Shown: positions 24,555-33,567, counted from the first letter of the stretch. The stretch is 34,268 nucleotides of DNA from Planctomycetota bacterium (GCA_029259655.1 JAJDET010000250.1:1-34268), one strand, 5' to 3'. Numbers and translations: made by a program. The notes: a model not told the origin generated them from the letters alone.

Positions 24555-27245
24555 CTATTCCCCCGCCAAGCTCCGCATGAGGACGAGCGTGGGCCCCTTG
24601 GCTGCGAGATCGAGGATCCCGTCGCCATCGAGATCGACGGGGAAGACCATCTTGACCCAGTCCCAGTAAGCCGGCGGGCCCGCCGAGATATTGAAGAACT
24701 GGTAGTCCGAACCCGACGCCTCGAAAGTCCCGTCCCCGAGGCCGTAGTGAACCCTCATGATCTCGTACACCGTCGTGTACGAGACGAGGTCGGGAATCGA
24801 GTCTCCGTTCATGTCCGCCGTGACGACCGTGCCGTAGGAGCCTGCGACTTCCTGCAGAGGGCTGAAGGTCCCGTTCCCGCTTCCGAGCGCAGTCCAGGTC
24901 GAACCGGGCATGGAGGCGAAGACGAGGTCCTCGAGCTGGTCGTTGTTCAGGTCCACGAGCTCGATCGTGGTCGGCGTTCCAGCCGCCTCCGGGGGATACG
25001 GGAAGACCTGTGTCTCGTTCGCGAAGACCCCGTCGTCACCGGTCCCCATGAGGAAGTGGATGGCTTCCCCGTTCCCGCCGCCTGGAGGCGAGGCGGAGAG
25101 GTAGCCCCCGTAGAGGAGATCGAGGAAGCCGTCTCCATTCAGGTCGGCCGCATCGATACCTTCGAACTCATCAGGACCGTTGAACACGCGATGAATCCTG
25201 AACGAGCCGTCGCCGTTCCCCCGCAGGGATCCGATCATCGTGCCCGCCGACCTCCAGTCGAAGGTCAGGAGATCCGGGATCCCATCCGCTTCCAGGTCCA
25301 CGACGTCGACGCGATCGATTCCGCCACCGGAGGACCTGCTCACGGTCATCGCGACGGAAATGGGCGGACCGAACGCTCCATCGCCAGTACCCAACCTGAC
25401 GTCGAAGCTCGAGCCCGAGCCGTGGCCGACAAGGAGGTCGATCTCACCGTCCAGGTCGAAGTCGTTCACGGCATACGGGACGCCGTCGCCCAGGGGGAGG
25501 GGTTGCGCAAAGCGTCCTTTTCCCCTTCCGATCCCGTAGTGGACGACGAGCTCCTCGTCGTTGCTCGCGAGGATGTCCACGAATCCGTCCTCGTCCAGGT
25601 CGGGGAAGAAGACCAGGAAGTCCAGGTTGTCGGCGTCCTCGATGCCCTCGGGCTGCGCGAGCCTTCCCGGATCGTCGGCCAGGAGAATCGTCCCATCGAC
25701 GAGGTCGAGGTTGCCGTCGCCGTTCATGTCTCCCAGCGCGGGGCTACCCGTCGCGAACGAATGCAGAAAGGCCCTTCGAATAAACGTCCCGTCCGAACGC
25801 CCGTCGGCGACCACGACGTTGTCGAGCGTTTCGAAGATGAGCTCGTCGTCTCCATCGCGATCGAAGTCCAGGCAACGGAGGACCCACGGCACCTGCCGGA
25901 AGGGGAAGAAATAGGCCGTGCGTCCGAGTGAGATCTCCTCTCCGAACGTCCCGTCCCTGTTCCCCAGACGCACGAACACGTCCGGGCGGGGGAAGGTCTG
26001 GCCCACCTTCCGCGTGTAGATGACGCCGATGTCGAGGTTGGAGTCGCCGTTGAAGTCTCCGATCTCCACGTTGTGCGGCGATCCCGGGGCGGGGTAGCTG
26101 GTCGGAAACCCGAACGCGCCGGTGCCGTCTCCGAGCAGCACGGACACGAGGTCTCCCCAGTACGCAGAGCTCACGACGTCCAGGTCACCGTCGCCGTTCA
26201 TGTCAGCGAGCTCCGCGTCGAAGATGCCGCCGCCCGTCTGGGAGGCTCCGGCGTAGAAGTGACTGGCCGTTCCGAACGAGCCCGTTCCATCGCCGAGGAG
26301 CACGGAGACCGTCACGTCCTGGCTGTTCGCCACGAGCAGGTCGGGGAACGCATCGCCGTCGATCCGCCCGACCGAGACCGCTGTCGGTGCGAGACTTGCG
26401 CCGAAAGGCACGCCGGCGGCGAAACCGCCGATCCCATCCCCCATGCAGACGAGCACGTCGTCCGAGTAGGGCCGCGCGATGACGGCGTCGAGGTCCCCGT
26501 TCAGGTCGAGGTCGGCGAGCGCGAGGAAGTGAAAGGCCGGGTAGACGACGGAGACCGGATCCGCGCTCACCTGGATGGTGTTCACAGGCCCGAGGTCCCC
26601 GGTACCGGTCCCGAGTCGGACGTGCAGGGTCAGGGGGTCGGAGATCGAGGAGTCCACGGCGACCACGTCGAGGAACGTGTCCCCGTTGACGTCTCCGAGC
26701 TCGAAGATCCTGTCGGTGAAGTGCTCCGTCGGGTGTCCCAGAAAGATCGGGGCCGTGACCTCACCGACCCGAATGCGCGTGCTGTTCGTCGGAACGAGTC
26801 CTGGCCTGGAGGGATCGAACAGGAAGGCCTGAAACGATGCATCCAGACCGCACAGCTCGACCCCGACCTCCGGTACGAATGCGATCAGCGGAGAATCGCC
26901 GTTCGTGTCGGTACGGAAGTAGGTCGTCGCCAGGGGACTCGTGGGCGGCGTGCCCCTGCGGAGCGAGTTCCCGGGCGGAAGCGGAAGCTTGGTGGGCTCG
27001 TTGTTCTGGAAGACCAGAATGCCGCGCGTGTGGGGCTTGGCTCGCTCCACCTGAAACGCGAAGTCTCCGCCCAGAACAGGTGCACCCAGCGGCGTGCGCA
27101 AGAGCGGTCCGCGCGCAGCGAACGCCGATTCGAGGACGACTTCCTCGCAGGCGCCTTGAGCCTGCGGTGCGGGTGCCTGGTCGATGACGATCCCGGCCAG
27201 GGCGATGATCGAAGAGACGCGAACGAGATCGAATGCTGCGGCCAG
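24555..27245 (-). CDS. Secreted FG-GAP/VCBS repeat protein (apparent CTG start)
   Basis: About 896 residues. The longest conventional start, a TTG at 27101, has no signal peptide, but the frame is open upstream. A CTG at 27245 sits six bases after a perfect AGGAGG and yields FDLVRVSSIIALAGIVI followed by an Ala/Pro/Gln cleavage region, a convincing signal peptide. The protein then carries about a dozen calcium-binding FG-GAP/VCBS units such as DVNGDTFLDVVAV, DLDLNGDLDAVIA, DMNGDGDLDVVSS, DLNGDGFLDLLYG and DLDGDGILDLAAK, which should fold as one or two beta-propellers. Such proteins are exported and bind ligands, cells or glycans; the role is unknown. No sorting domain is seen. Confidence 0.83.
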   Translation of the reverse strand: MAAAFDLVRVSSIIALAGIVIDQAPAPQAQGACEEVVLESAFAARGPLLRTPLGAPVLGGDFAFQVERAKPHTRGILVFQNNEPTKLPLPPGNSLRRGTPPTSPLATTYFRTDTNGDSPLIAFVPEVGVELCGLDASFQAFLFDPSRPGLVPTNSTRIRVGEVTAPIFLGHPTEHFTDRIFELGDVNGDTFLDVVAVDSSISDPLTLHVRLGTGTGDLGPVNTIQVSADPVSVVYPAFHFLALADLDLNGDLDAVIARPYSDDVLVCMGDGIGGFAAGVPFGASLAPTAVSVGRIDGDAFPDLLVANSQDVTVSVLLGDGTGSFGTASHFYAGASQTGGGIFDAELADMNGDGDLDVVSSAYWGDLVSVLLGDGTGAFGFPTSYPAPGSPHNVEIGDFNGDSNLDIGVIYTRKVGQTFPRPDVFVRLGNRDGTFGEEISLGRTAYFFPFRQVPWVLRCLDFDRDGDDELIFETLDNVVVADGRSDGTFIRRAFLHSFATGSPALGDMNGDGNLDLVDGTILLADDPGRLAQPEGIEDADNLDFLVFFPDLDEDGFVDILASNDEELVVHYGIGRGKGRFAQPLPLGDGVPYAVNDFDLDGEIDLLVGHGSGSSFDVRLGTGDGAFGPPISVAMTVSRSSGGGIDRVDVVDLEADGIPDLLTFDWRSAGTMIGSLRGNGDGSFRIHRVFNGPDEFEGIDAADLNGDGFLDLLYGGYLSASPPGGGNGEAIHFLMGTGDDGVFANETQVFPYPPEAAGTPTTIELVDLNNDQLEDLVFASMPGSTWTALGSGNGTFSPLQEVAGSYGTVVTADMNGDSIPDLVSYTTVYEIMRVHYGLGDGTFEASGSDYQFFNISAGPPAYWDWVKMVFPVDLDGDGILDLAAKGPTLVLMRSLAGE

Positions 27246-27251
27246 GGCCGA

Positions 27252-27257
27252 CCTCCT
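27252..27257 (-). promoter_or_regulatory. Strong ribosome binding site in front of a CTG codon
   Basis: AGGAGG on the reverse strand ends six bases before CTG (27245-27243). No ATG, GTG or TTG lies in frame between it and codon 48 (27101). Its quality and spacing decide the start of the FG-GAP gene. Confidence 0.6.
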
Positions 27258-27399
27258 TGCCTTGTTCTTCCGCGCTCCCCAGAGCCTACATCGGAAGAGA
27301 AGAACACGGCTTCGAAAAGGTCTCCGTCGCGGCGGCCCTGCTGCCGGGCTCTCAGATCGTTTTCCGGAGATAGGGAGAACCGGCGCGGAAGCCTCGCCA

Positions 27400-27418
27400 A
27401 GCCGGTCTCCCGCCGGCT
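27400..27418 (-). terminator. Hairpin overlapping the stop codon of the giant lipoprotein gene
   Basis: AGCCGG and CCGGCT pair perfectly around a 7-base loop (27400-27418); one arm overlaps the TAG. It may end the very long transcript. There is no U-tract. Confidence 0.3.
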
Positions 27419-30400
27419 AGTCCTCGACGAAGAAGTCGAACGGCGCCGTGCTGGTCGAAGAGACGCTGACCTCCAGCGCCGCACCGCCGTTGGTGATCGT
27501 CCAGGTCGTGCCGTCGTAGGTCGCGGCGAAGAGGTCGGAGCTCGTGTCGGTGAAGAGCGCCATCAACACGTTCTGGGCGGTGAAGCTCTCCATCACGACG
27601 GACTCGGTGTTGCCCTTGCCCGGGATGGAGACGTCCGTCTGGACCACCCAGCCGGTTCCGGAGGTCCAGCGCGCCCAGTCGAGCGTCGCCGTCTGGTCGT
27701 CGACGTAGAGGCACACCGCGACGCCCGAGGTTCCGACCCATGCAACGCCGCCGTGGAAGTCGCCGGTCGCCGTGTCGTTCACGTTGAGCGTCTGGGAGTC
27801 GTACTCGCCGGGATCGACCCAGGCCGCTCCGTCCCAGGTCGCGAGCCCCAGTCGCTCCGTACCGTCGCCCATGTCGAAGGAACCGCACGCGATCCGGTTA
27901 CCTCCGGGTTCGGACGCGAGGTCGATGAAGTGCGGGGTACCGCCCGACGGCGCCGCCGAGACGAGTGCAGTTGCCGACCACGTGTTCGATCCGGCCGCCT
28001 TGAGCGACCAGCGGAACCCGACCGCTCCCGAGCGTCCGTAGGCGACCAGCACGTCGCCGTCCAGCTCCTCGTAGGCGACGTCGAAGATCCGGTTGTGAGG
28101 CACGCCGCTGACGGGGTTCGCCTTGACGCTCGTGTCGAGCGTGTCCGCGGAGGCCGTGATCCAGGTCGTTCCGTCCCAGACGATCACGACCAGGTCGTCG
28201 TTGTCGTCGACGAAGGCCAGCGTGACCTCGTTTGCACCGGGGCGCACGGCCAGCTGGAGCCACAGGACGTCTCCCGTGTTCGTGTCGGGGTTCGGCCCGC
28301 CGGCATCGTTGAGCGGCAGCGACTGCTCCGCCGACCAGACGCCGCTGCTCCACGTCCGGAACACGGGCGTGTCCGATCCGTCGGAGTACACGGCGAGCGC
28401 GTCGCCCGACAACTCCTCGTAGACGACTCCGAATCCCCGCTTGTCCGCGTTGGTCTGCGCGATCGCCGTGGAGGACCACTCCCGGCTCCAGACCGTCCCG
28501 GACCAGCGCAGCATCTCGAGCTCCGTTGCCACTCCGTCGTCGGAGAGCACCGCCAGGAGCTCATCCGAGTCGAACAGCGGTGAGCGGGCAGCGTCGACCC
28601 AGCGGATCGTGCTGCCCGTGGGCGGCGCGAGGCCCTCGGCCGACCAGGTCGAGCCCGAGTCGTCCCAGGTGCGCACACGTGGTTGCCGCTCCGAGGCCTG
28701 ACCGTAGACGAGACGTGTGTCGTCGACGTCGAGAGAGGGGAGGGCCGTGACCGTCGCGGCGTAGTGGAAACCCAGGTTCGCCGTCGTTCCGTCGGGCGAC
28801 GTGCCGTCGAGTACGCCGTCCGTGCGACTCGTGCGGTCCGCGAGCACGGTGCCGTCAGCGAACTGGACACCCGACGCAGCTCCCGTGCCCGCGTCCAGTG
28901 CGAGGCTCGGGACCGTGTCGTCCAGGTGGAGCTGGTCGTCGTCCCCCTGCGCTCCCCCGAGCATGTTGTCGGTACCGTCCGGATCGACGTACGAGGGGTC
29001 GGCCGAGATGCTCCCCGCTCCGGCCGAGGTGCCCCGGTAGTCGAGCAGCGAGTTCGCGAAGACGTCGTTGAATGTGCTGGTCGAGGTCGAACCGGCTTCG
29101 AGGTCGATGCCGTCCCCGGCGTTCGAGGTGACGATGTTGAGGATCGCGGTGACGGAGCTCGTCCCTGCGATCCGAATGCCGTCGTCGCCGTTCGAGTGCA
29201 GAGTATTTGCCCGGGCGACGACACCGGTCGACCCGCCGATGGCCTCGATGCCGTGTCCGCCGTTGTTGTAGACGACGTTGGAGAGGAGCGTGACCGTCGT
29301 GCAGCCCGTGATCTCTACCCCCTCTCCCGTTCCGGCCACGTTGTTGGAGACTCGGTTGTCCTCGATCCGGACCAGGCTCGCACCGTCCACCAAGATGCCC
29401 CGGGCGTTGCCGTGGACCTCGTTCGCGCGGAGCGTCACGTCGGACGCCGAGTTGAACACGTGGAAGCCGCCCGAGGCTCCGACCGCGCCGATGACCGTGA
29501 AACCCTCGATCTCGACGAAGCTCGCCCCATCGACGCGGATCGTGAAGTCGGCTCCCGCCGCATCGACGACCACGTCGCCGGCGTCGCCCGTGCGGTCGCC
29601 GCTCACGTCGGCAACGAAACGCAGGGGCGAACCGGACACGCCGGATGTCGTGAGCGTGACCGACTCCGTGTAGGTCCCGGCTCCGACGTAGACGGTGGAG
29701 CTCACCGGGACCGTGCTCGCGGCCATTCCGAGCGTGAGCCAGGCGTCGGCCGGGCTCGTGCCGCCGTTGGCGTCGGATCCGGTCGTGCGGACGTAGAACT
29801 CGCTCGCGACGGACCACACGAACTCGACGACGGGCATGTCCACGAGGACGACCTGGCCGGGCCCCGGATCGACGGTGACCGTGACCGTCTTGAGCTCGGC
29901 CGCCGTCGTGGCGATCGTCGCCGTGGCCTGACCGCCGGCGTCCGTCGTGCTCGGGGGCTGGACGAGCGTGTTCCCGCTGCCGGTCGCGCTGATCTGCACG
30001 GTCTTCCCGGCGATGGGCAGGCTGCCCGCGTCGCGCACGGTGACCGTGATCGTCACCGTGTCGACTCCGTCGGCCAGGGCCCCGAAGGCGGGCGTGGGGA
30101 CGGCGGAGGACGTCGCGGCGTCGGGCGTCGGCGATGCGAACGCGACCGTGGGCAGGGTCGTGAGCACGACGGGCGTCCCGCCGGGATTCACCGTGACGGT
30201 GATCGTCTTCACCTCGGCCGTGGTCGTCGCGATCGTGGCCGTCGCCTGCCCGGCGCCGTCGGTCGGACCGCCCGGTTGCACGAGCGTGTTGTTCGAGCCG
30301 TTCGACGCGATCTGCACGGTCTGGCCCGAGACGACGTTGCTGTTCGCGTCGCGCACCGTGACGGTGATCGTGGAGAGATCGACGCCGTCGGCGACGACCC

Positions 30401-32492
30401 CCGTGGCAGGGCTGGCCGTCGCGGAGGAGAGACTCGCGCTGATCGTCGCGGGATCCCCCACGAAGCCGACCGTCGGCTGAGTGCTCAGGACGACGGGGAG
30501 CCCGCCGGGATCGACCGTGACGGTGATGGTCTTCAGCTCGGCAGTCGTGGTCGCGATCGTCGCCGTCGTCTGGCCGGCCGCGTCCGTCGTCCCGCCCGGT
30601 TGCGTGAGCGTGTTGTTCGTCCCGTCGGAGGCGATCTGCACGGTCTTCCCGGGGACGGGGTTCCCGTTGGTGTCTCGCACCGTGACCGTGATCGTCGAGG
30701 CCGTCGTTCCGTCCGCGACGACACCGGTCGTCGGGCTGGCGACGGCGGTCGAGAGCGTCGCGCTCACCGTGAACGGATCTCCAACGAAGTCGACAGTCGG
30801 CTGGGTGACGAGCACGACCGGTGTCCCGCCGGGATTCACCGTGACCGTGATGGTCTTGGTCTCGGCTGTCGTGCTTGCGATCGTGGCCGTGGCCTGCCCC
30901 GCGGCGTCCGTGGTGCCGCCGGGCTGGGTGAGCGTGTTGCCGGTGCCGTCCGAGGCGATCTGCACCGTCTGACCGGCCACAGGGTTGCTGTTCCCATCGA
31001 GCACCGTGACCGTGATCGTCGATGTGTTCAGGCCGTTGGCGATCACGCCGCTCGTCGGGCTCGCCACCGCGGTCGAGAGCGTGGCGCTGATCGTCGTGGG
31101 ATCGCCCACGAACTCGACGGTGGGCTGATCGACGAGCACGACCGGGCTGCCGTCCGCATTCGCGGTCGAGACGATGACGGTCTTGGTCTCGGCCACGGTC
31201 GAGGTCACCCCGGCCGTCACCTGCCCGGCGCCGTCGGTGGGCCCGGTCCGCTGCGTGAGCGTGTTGCCGCTCCCGGAGGCGGCGATCAGCACCGATCGGC
31301 CGACGACGGGGTTCCCGCCCGTGTCCCGGAGCGTGATGGTGATCGAGGAGCTCGCGGTGCCGTCGGCGACCACACCCGTCGCGGGGCTCGCGACCGCCGA
31401 CGAGAGCGATGGGCTGACATCGGACGGGTTGCCGACGAAGCCGACGGTGGGCATCGAAGCGAGAACGAGCGCGGCGCCACCGGGATCGATGGTCACGGTG
31501 ATGGTCTTGGTCTCGACCGTGGTCGACGCGATCGTGGCCGTGGCCTGGCCTGCGGCGTCCGTCGGTCCGGCCGGCTGGGTGATGGTGTTGTTCGTCCCCG
31601 TCGAGCCGATCTGGACCGCCTGCCCCGCGACCGGATTGCTGTTGGCGTCGAGCACGGTGACCGTGATCGTGGAGGAGTCCACTCCATCCGCGACAACGCC
31701 CGAAGCGGGCGACGCCACTGCGCTGGAGAGCGTCGTGCTGATGGTCGCCGGATCCGCGGTGAACTGCACCGCGGGTTGATCGGCGAGGACCATCATGATC
31801 CCGCCCGGCTCGACCATCACGGAGGTGGTCTTCGTCTCGGCCACCGTCGATGCGATGGTCGTGCTCATCTGCCCACCGGCATCCGTATTGCCCGTGGCGG
31901 GTGCGAGCGTGTTTCCGGTCCCCGTCGCGAGGAACTGCACCGGTTTCGCGGCCACGGCGTTCCCGTTGACGTCGCGCACCGTGACGGTGATCGCACAGGT
32001 CTGCGTTCCGTCCGCGACGATCGGTCCGCCGGGGGCGAGGACGACGCTCGAGAGCGTCGGGGAGATGTTGTTCGGATCCCCGGTGAAGGTGACCGCCAGC
32101 TGGTCCGACAGGAGCACCGGGGTCGTGGCGGCATCCACGGTCACGCGGATCGTCTTGGTCTCCGCCGTGATCGAGGCGAGGGTCGCGGTCGCCCTGCCGC
32201 TCAGGTCGGTCGGCGCGGCGGGCTGCGTGATCGTGTCGTTGGTGCCGTCGGTCGTGATCGTGACGGTACGTCCCACGAGCGGCGCGCCGGTGTTCGAGAC
32301 GACGGTCGCGGTGATCGTGGTCGTCGCGACGCCGTCAGCCGTGACCGACCCGGACGAGACGGTGACGGAGGACAGGAACGGGTCGGTGCTCGAGGAGACG
32401 AACACGGTGCTCCCGTCCTCGCCGCACGACGCGAGGCAAAGGACGGAGAGGAGGAGCGCGACGAGCGCGCGCGGACCGGGGGGCACGGTCAT
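27417..32492 (-). CDS. Giant Ig-like repeat / beta-helix surface lipoprotein
   Basis: 1691 residues. The signal peptide ends LCLASC (Cys23), a strong lipobox. Residues about 38-895 are eight Big_1/invasin-like Ig domains of 108 residues, each with a strand like SPATGVVADG, an ITVTVRDANSNPVAGQTVQI-type strand, TDAAGQATATIAST and a TKTITVTVDPGG strand. Residues about 897-1240 form a right-handed parallel beta-helix: EFYVRTTGSDANGGTSPADA (DUF1565-type entry), VYVGAGTYTESVTL, then Asn-rich turns such as IEDNRVSNN and ANTLHSNGDDGIRI. Residues 1252-1691 are a beta-propeller-like region with WDGTTW and WSSGVW turns. The design is an outer-surface stalk carrying a carbohydrate-binding or lyase-like head; no catalytic residues are assignable. 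Confidence 0.85.
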   Translation of the reverse strand: MTVPPGPRALVALLLSVLCLASCGEDGSTVFVSSSTDPFLSSVTVSSGSVTADGVATTTITATVVSNTGAPLVGRTVTITTDGTNDTITQPAAPTDLSGRATATLASITAETKTIRVTVDAATTPVLLSDQLAVTFTGDPNNISPTLSSVVLAPGGPIVADGTQTCAITVTVRDVNGNAVAAKPVQFLATGTGNTLAPATGNTDAGGQMSTTIASTVAETKTTSVMVEPGGIMMVLADQPAVQFTADPATISTTLSSAVASPASGVVADGVDSSTITVTVLDANSNPVAGQAVQIGSTGTNNTITQPAGPTDAAGQATATIASTTVETKTITVTIDPGGAALVLASMPTVGFVGNPSDVSPSLSSAVASPATGVVADGTASSSITITLRDTGGNPVVGRSVLIAASGSGNTLTQRTGPTDGAGQVTAGVTSTVAETKTVIVSTANADGSPVVLVDQPTVEFVGDPTTISATLSTAVASPTSGVIANGLNTSTITVTVLDGNSNPVAGQTVQIASDGTGNTLTQPGGTTDAAGQATATIASTTAETKTITVTVNPGGTPVVLVTQPTVDFVGDPFTVSATLSTAVASPTTGVVADGTTASTITVTVRDTNGNPVPGKTVQIASDGTNNTLTQPGGTTDAAGQTTATIATTTAELKTITVTVDPGGLPVVLSTQPTVGFVGDPATISASLSSATASPATGVVADGVDLSTITVTVRDANSNVVSGQTVQIASNGSNNTLVQPGGPTDGAGQATATIATTTAEVKTITVTVNPGGTPVVLTTLPTVAFASPTPDAATSSAVPTPAFGALADGVDTVTITVTVRDAGSLPIAGKTVQISATGSGNTLVQPPSTTDAGGQATATIATTAAELKTVTVTVDPGPGQVVLVDMPVVEFVWSVASEFYVRTTGSDANGGTSPADAWLTLGMAASTVPVSSTVYVGAGTYTESVTLTTSGVSGSPLRFVADVSGDRTGDAGDVVVDAAGADFTIRVDGASFVEIEGFTVIGAVGASGGFHVFNSASDVTLRANEVHGNARGILVDGASLVRIEDNRVSNNVAGTGEGVEITGCTTVTLLSNVVYNNGGHGIEAIGGSTGVVARANTLHSNGDDGIRIAGTSSVTAILNIVTSNAGDGIDLEAGSTSTSTFNDVFANSLLDYRGTSAGAGSISADPSYVDPDGTDNMLGGAQGDDDQLHLDDTVPSLALDAGTGAASGVQFADGTVLADRTSRTDGVLDGTSPDGTTANLGFHYAATVTALPSLDVDDTRLVYGQASERQPRVRTWDDSGSTWSAEGLAPPTGSTIRWVDAARSPLFDSDELLAVLSDDGVATELEMLRWSGTVWSREWSSTAIAQTNADKRGFGVVYEELSGDALAVYSDGSDTPVFRTWSSGVWSAEQSLPLNDAGGPNPDTNTGDVLWLQLAVRPGANEVTLAFVDDNDDLVVIVWDGTTWITASADTLDTSVKANPVSGVPHNRIFDVAYEELDGDVLVAYGRSGAVGFRWSLKAAGSNTWSATALVSAAPSGGTPHFIDLASEPGGNRIACGSFDMGDGTERLGLATWDGAAWVDPGEYDSQTLNVNDTATGDFHGGVAWVGTSGVAVCLYVDDQTATLDWARWTSGTGWVVQTDVSIPGKGNTESVVMESFTAQNVLMALFTDTSSDLFAATYDGTTWTITNGGAALEVSVSSTSTAPFDFFVED
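29815..32390 (-). repeat. Eight tandem 324-bp repeats within the giant lipoprotein gene
   Basis: A landmark in each unit (consensus GATCTGCACG on the forward strand) recurs at 29991, 30309, 30633, 30957, 31284, 31608, 31932 and 32256, so the spacings are 318, 324, 324, 327, 324, 324 and 324. Each unit encodes one 108-residue Ig-like domain. Neighbouring units near 30300-31000 look the most alike at the DNA level, implying recent duplication or gene conversion. Confidence 0.8.
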
Positions 32493-32601
32493 GGGGCGGG
32501 GACGCGACGGGGGGTGCGTCGCACTCCCGATATCGGTCCACCGGGCCGCTTTCCTTTAAGGAGAGCTAAAGCCGGTCAGCGGCTCACCCGCACAGAGCCC
32601 C

Positions 32602-33072
32602 TCACATCCGCTCGCGCAGCAGGTCCTCGATCCGGAACAGCTCGTCCGCAATGACCCTGCCCTCCGGATCGATCAGGTAGGCCTGGGGAATCCAGGTCAC
32701 GCCCCACTCGTCGAACGCGTCACCGCCGCCCGCGAGGATGGGATAGGTGGCTCCGAGCTCACTCGCGAAGGTGCGCGCGCTCTCCTCGCCGCCGCGCATG
32801 ACCCCGACCACGGTGAAGTCGTCGCCGCCGAACTCCTCCTGCATCTCCACGAGATGCGAGACCGCCTTGCGGCACGGGCCTCATGTCGGCGAGAAGAACT
32901 CGACGAGGACGTAGCGGCCGTCCGTGCGGACGGGCGTGGCCTCGCCGCCGGACTGGACCCAGGACTTGCCCTCGAGGGCCGGAGCCTCGAGGTCCATCAT
33001 CGAGACGTTGGCGCAGCCTGCGGGAACCAACGCGACCGGGAAGAGCAGGACGAGGGGCAAGAGTCGTTTCAT
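32602..33072 (-). CDS. Candidate selenoprotein: thioredoxin/TlpA-like lipoprotein with UGPC motif
   Basis: 156 residues if the in-frame TGA at 32881-32883 is read as selenocysteine. The ATG at 33072 opens a signal peptide with LVPAGC. After a linker, VLVEFFSPT leads to the TGA, followed directly by GPCRKAVSHLVEMQ, so codon 64 falls at the first cysteine of the CxxC redox motif (usual form FWATWCGPCR); Cys67 remains. The frame continues for 93 codons with the rest of the fold: FTVVGVMRGGEESA, LGATYPILAGG, the cis-Pro strand GVTWIPQAYLIDPEG and a C-terminal helix. A SECIS-like hairpin lies about 30 bases downstream. The product would be a periplasmic thiol/selenol oxidoreductase. A Cys-to-stop mutation or sequence error is the alternative. 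Confidence 0.62.
32841..32857 (-). promoter_or_regulatory. Candidate bacterial SECIS hairpin
   Basis: On the reverse strand GCATCTC-GTG-GAGATGC forms a perfect 7-bp stem with a triloop beginning with G. The loop starts 30 bases after the TGA at 32883-32881. This fits the published general bSECIS pattern (a stem-loop in the coding region shortly after UGA, a G in the first two loop positions). A bulged C and about three further pairs could extend the stem. Confidence 0.45.
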
Positions 33073-33112
33073 GGCACGACGCATTGTATCCGACGGCTAT
33101 CCCCCACCGAGC

Positions 33113-33511
33113 TCACTCGAGCTCGTACAGGATCCCGAGGAGCACGACATACAGCGTGAAGAGGGCGAAGATCCGCGTGACGCCGACACCGAACGCGCGC
33201 TGCAGGGGAGAGGGCTGTCCCAGGTGCGCGGTAGTCGACGACGGCGTCACGGCGGCCAGGCGCGCGCCGAGGAACGGCGCGAAGGCGTAGGCCAGCGAGC
33301 CGACGACCAGCACGCCCAGCACGATCCATCCCGGCATGACCTCGTAGGGCTCACCCCAGTCGTCGCGATACTCGGTGACGACCCAGACGGCATCCCTCGT
33401 CACGAGCCCGTACAGACCGTAGAGCCAGGCGGGCACGAGCGGGAGAGCGCGGCGAACGAGATACGCGCGATACTCGGCGACGGCGTCGCCATGTTCATCG
33501 AACGGGTCCAA
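33113..33511 (-). CDS. Small membrane protein of unknown function
   Basis: 132 residues from a TTG start at 33511; an in-frame stop eight codons upstream leaves no longer alternative. It has three hydrophobic segments: ALPLVPAWLYGLYGLV, VMPGWIVLGVLVVGSLAYAF and RIFALFTLYVVLLGILYELE. There are no recognisable motifs. It lies 40 bases upstream of the candidate selenoprotein gene on the same strand and may be co-transcribed with it, but nothing links their functions. Confidence 0.6.
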   Translation of the reverse strand: MDPFDEHGDAVAEYRAYLVRRALPLVPAWLYGLYGLVTRDAVWVVTEYRDDWGEPYEVMPGWIVLGVLVVGSLAYAFAPFLGARLAAVTPSSTTAHLGQPSPLQRAFGVGVTRIFALFTLYVVLLGILYELE

Positions 33512-33567
33512 CGCGTGACTCTCATCGCCCGGGGCTCAGCCCGAGCTTGAGCTCGCGCGCTCGGCGC

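Noticed and set aside
13884..27320. TAGGAT/TAGGCT hexamers before several genes (near 13896, 19183 and, on the reverse strand, 27300) as a shared -10 element
   Set aside because: Distances to the starts vary and convincing -35 partners are lacking, so I could not separate them from chance.
29815..32390. Regular tandem repeats as a CRISPR array
   Set aside because: The units are 324 bp and protein-coding, with no short repeats and unique spacers.
28683..32654. Very long open frame on the forward strand opposite the giant lipoprotein
   Set aside because: It is Arg/Asp/Gly-rich with no domain pattern and mirrors the repeats of the true gene; high GC leaves antisense frames open.
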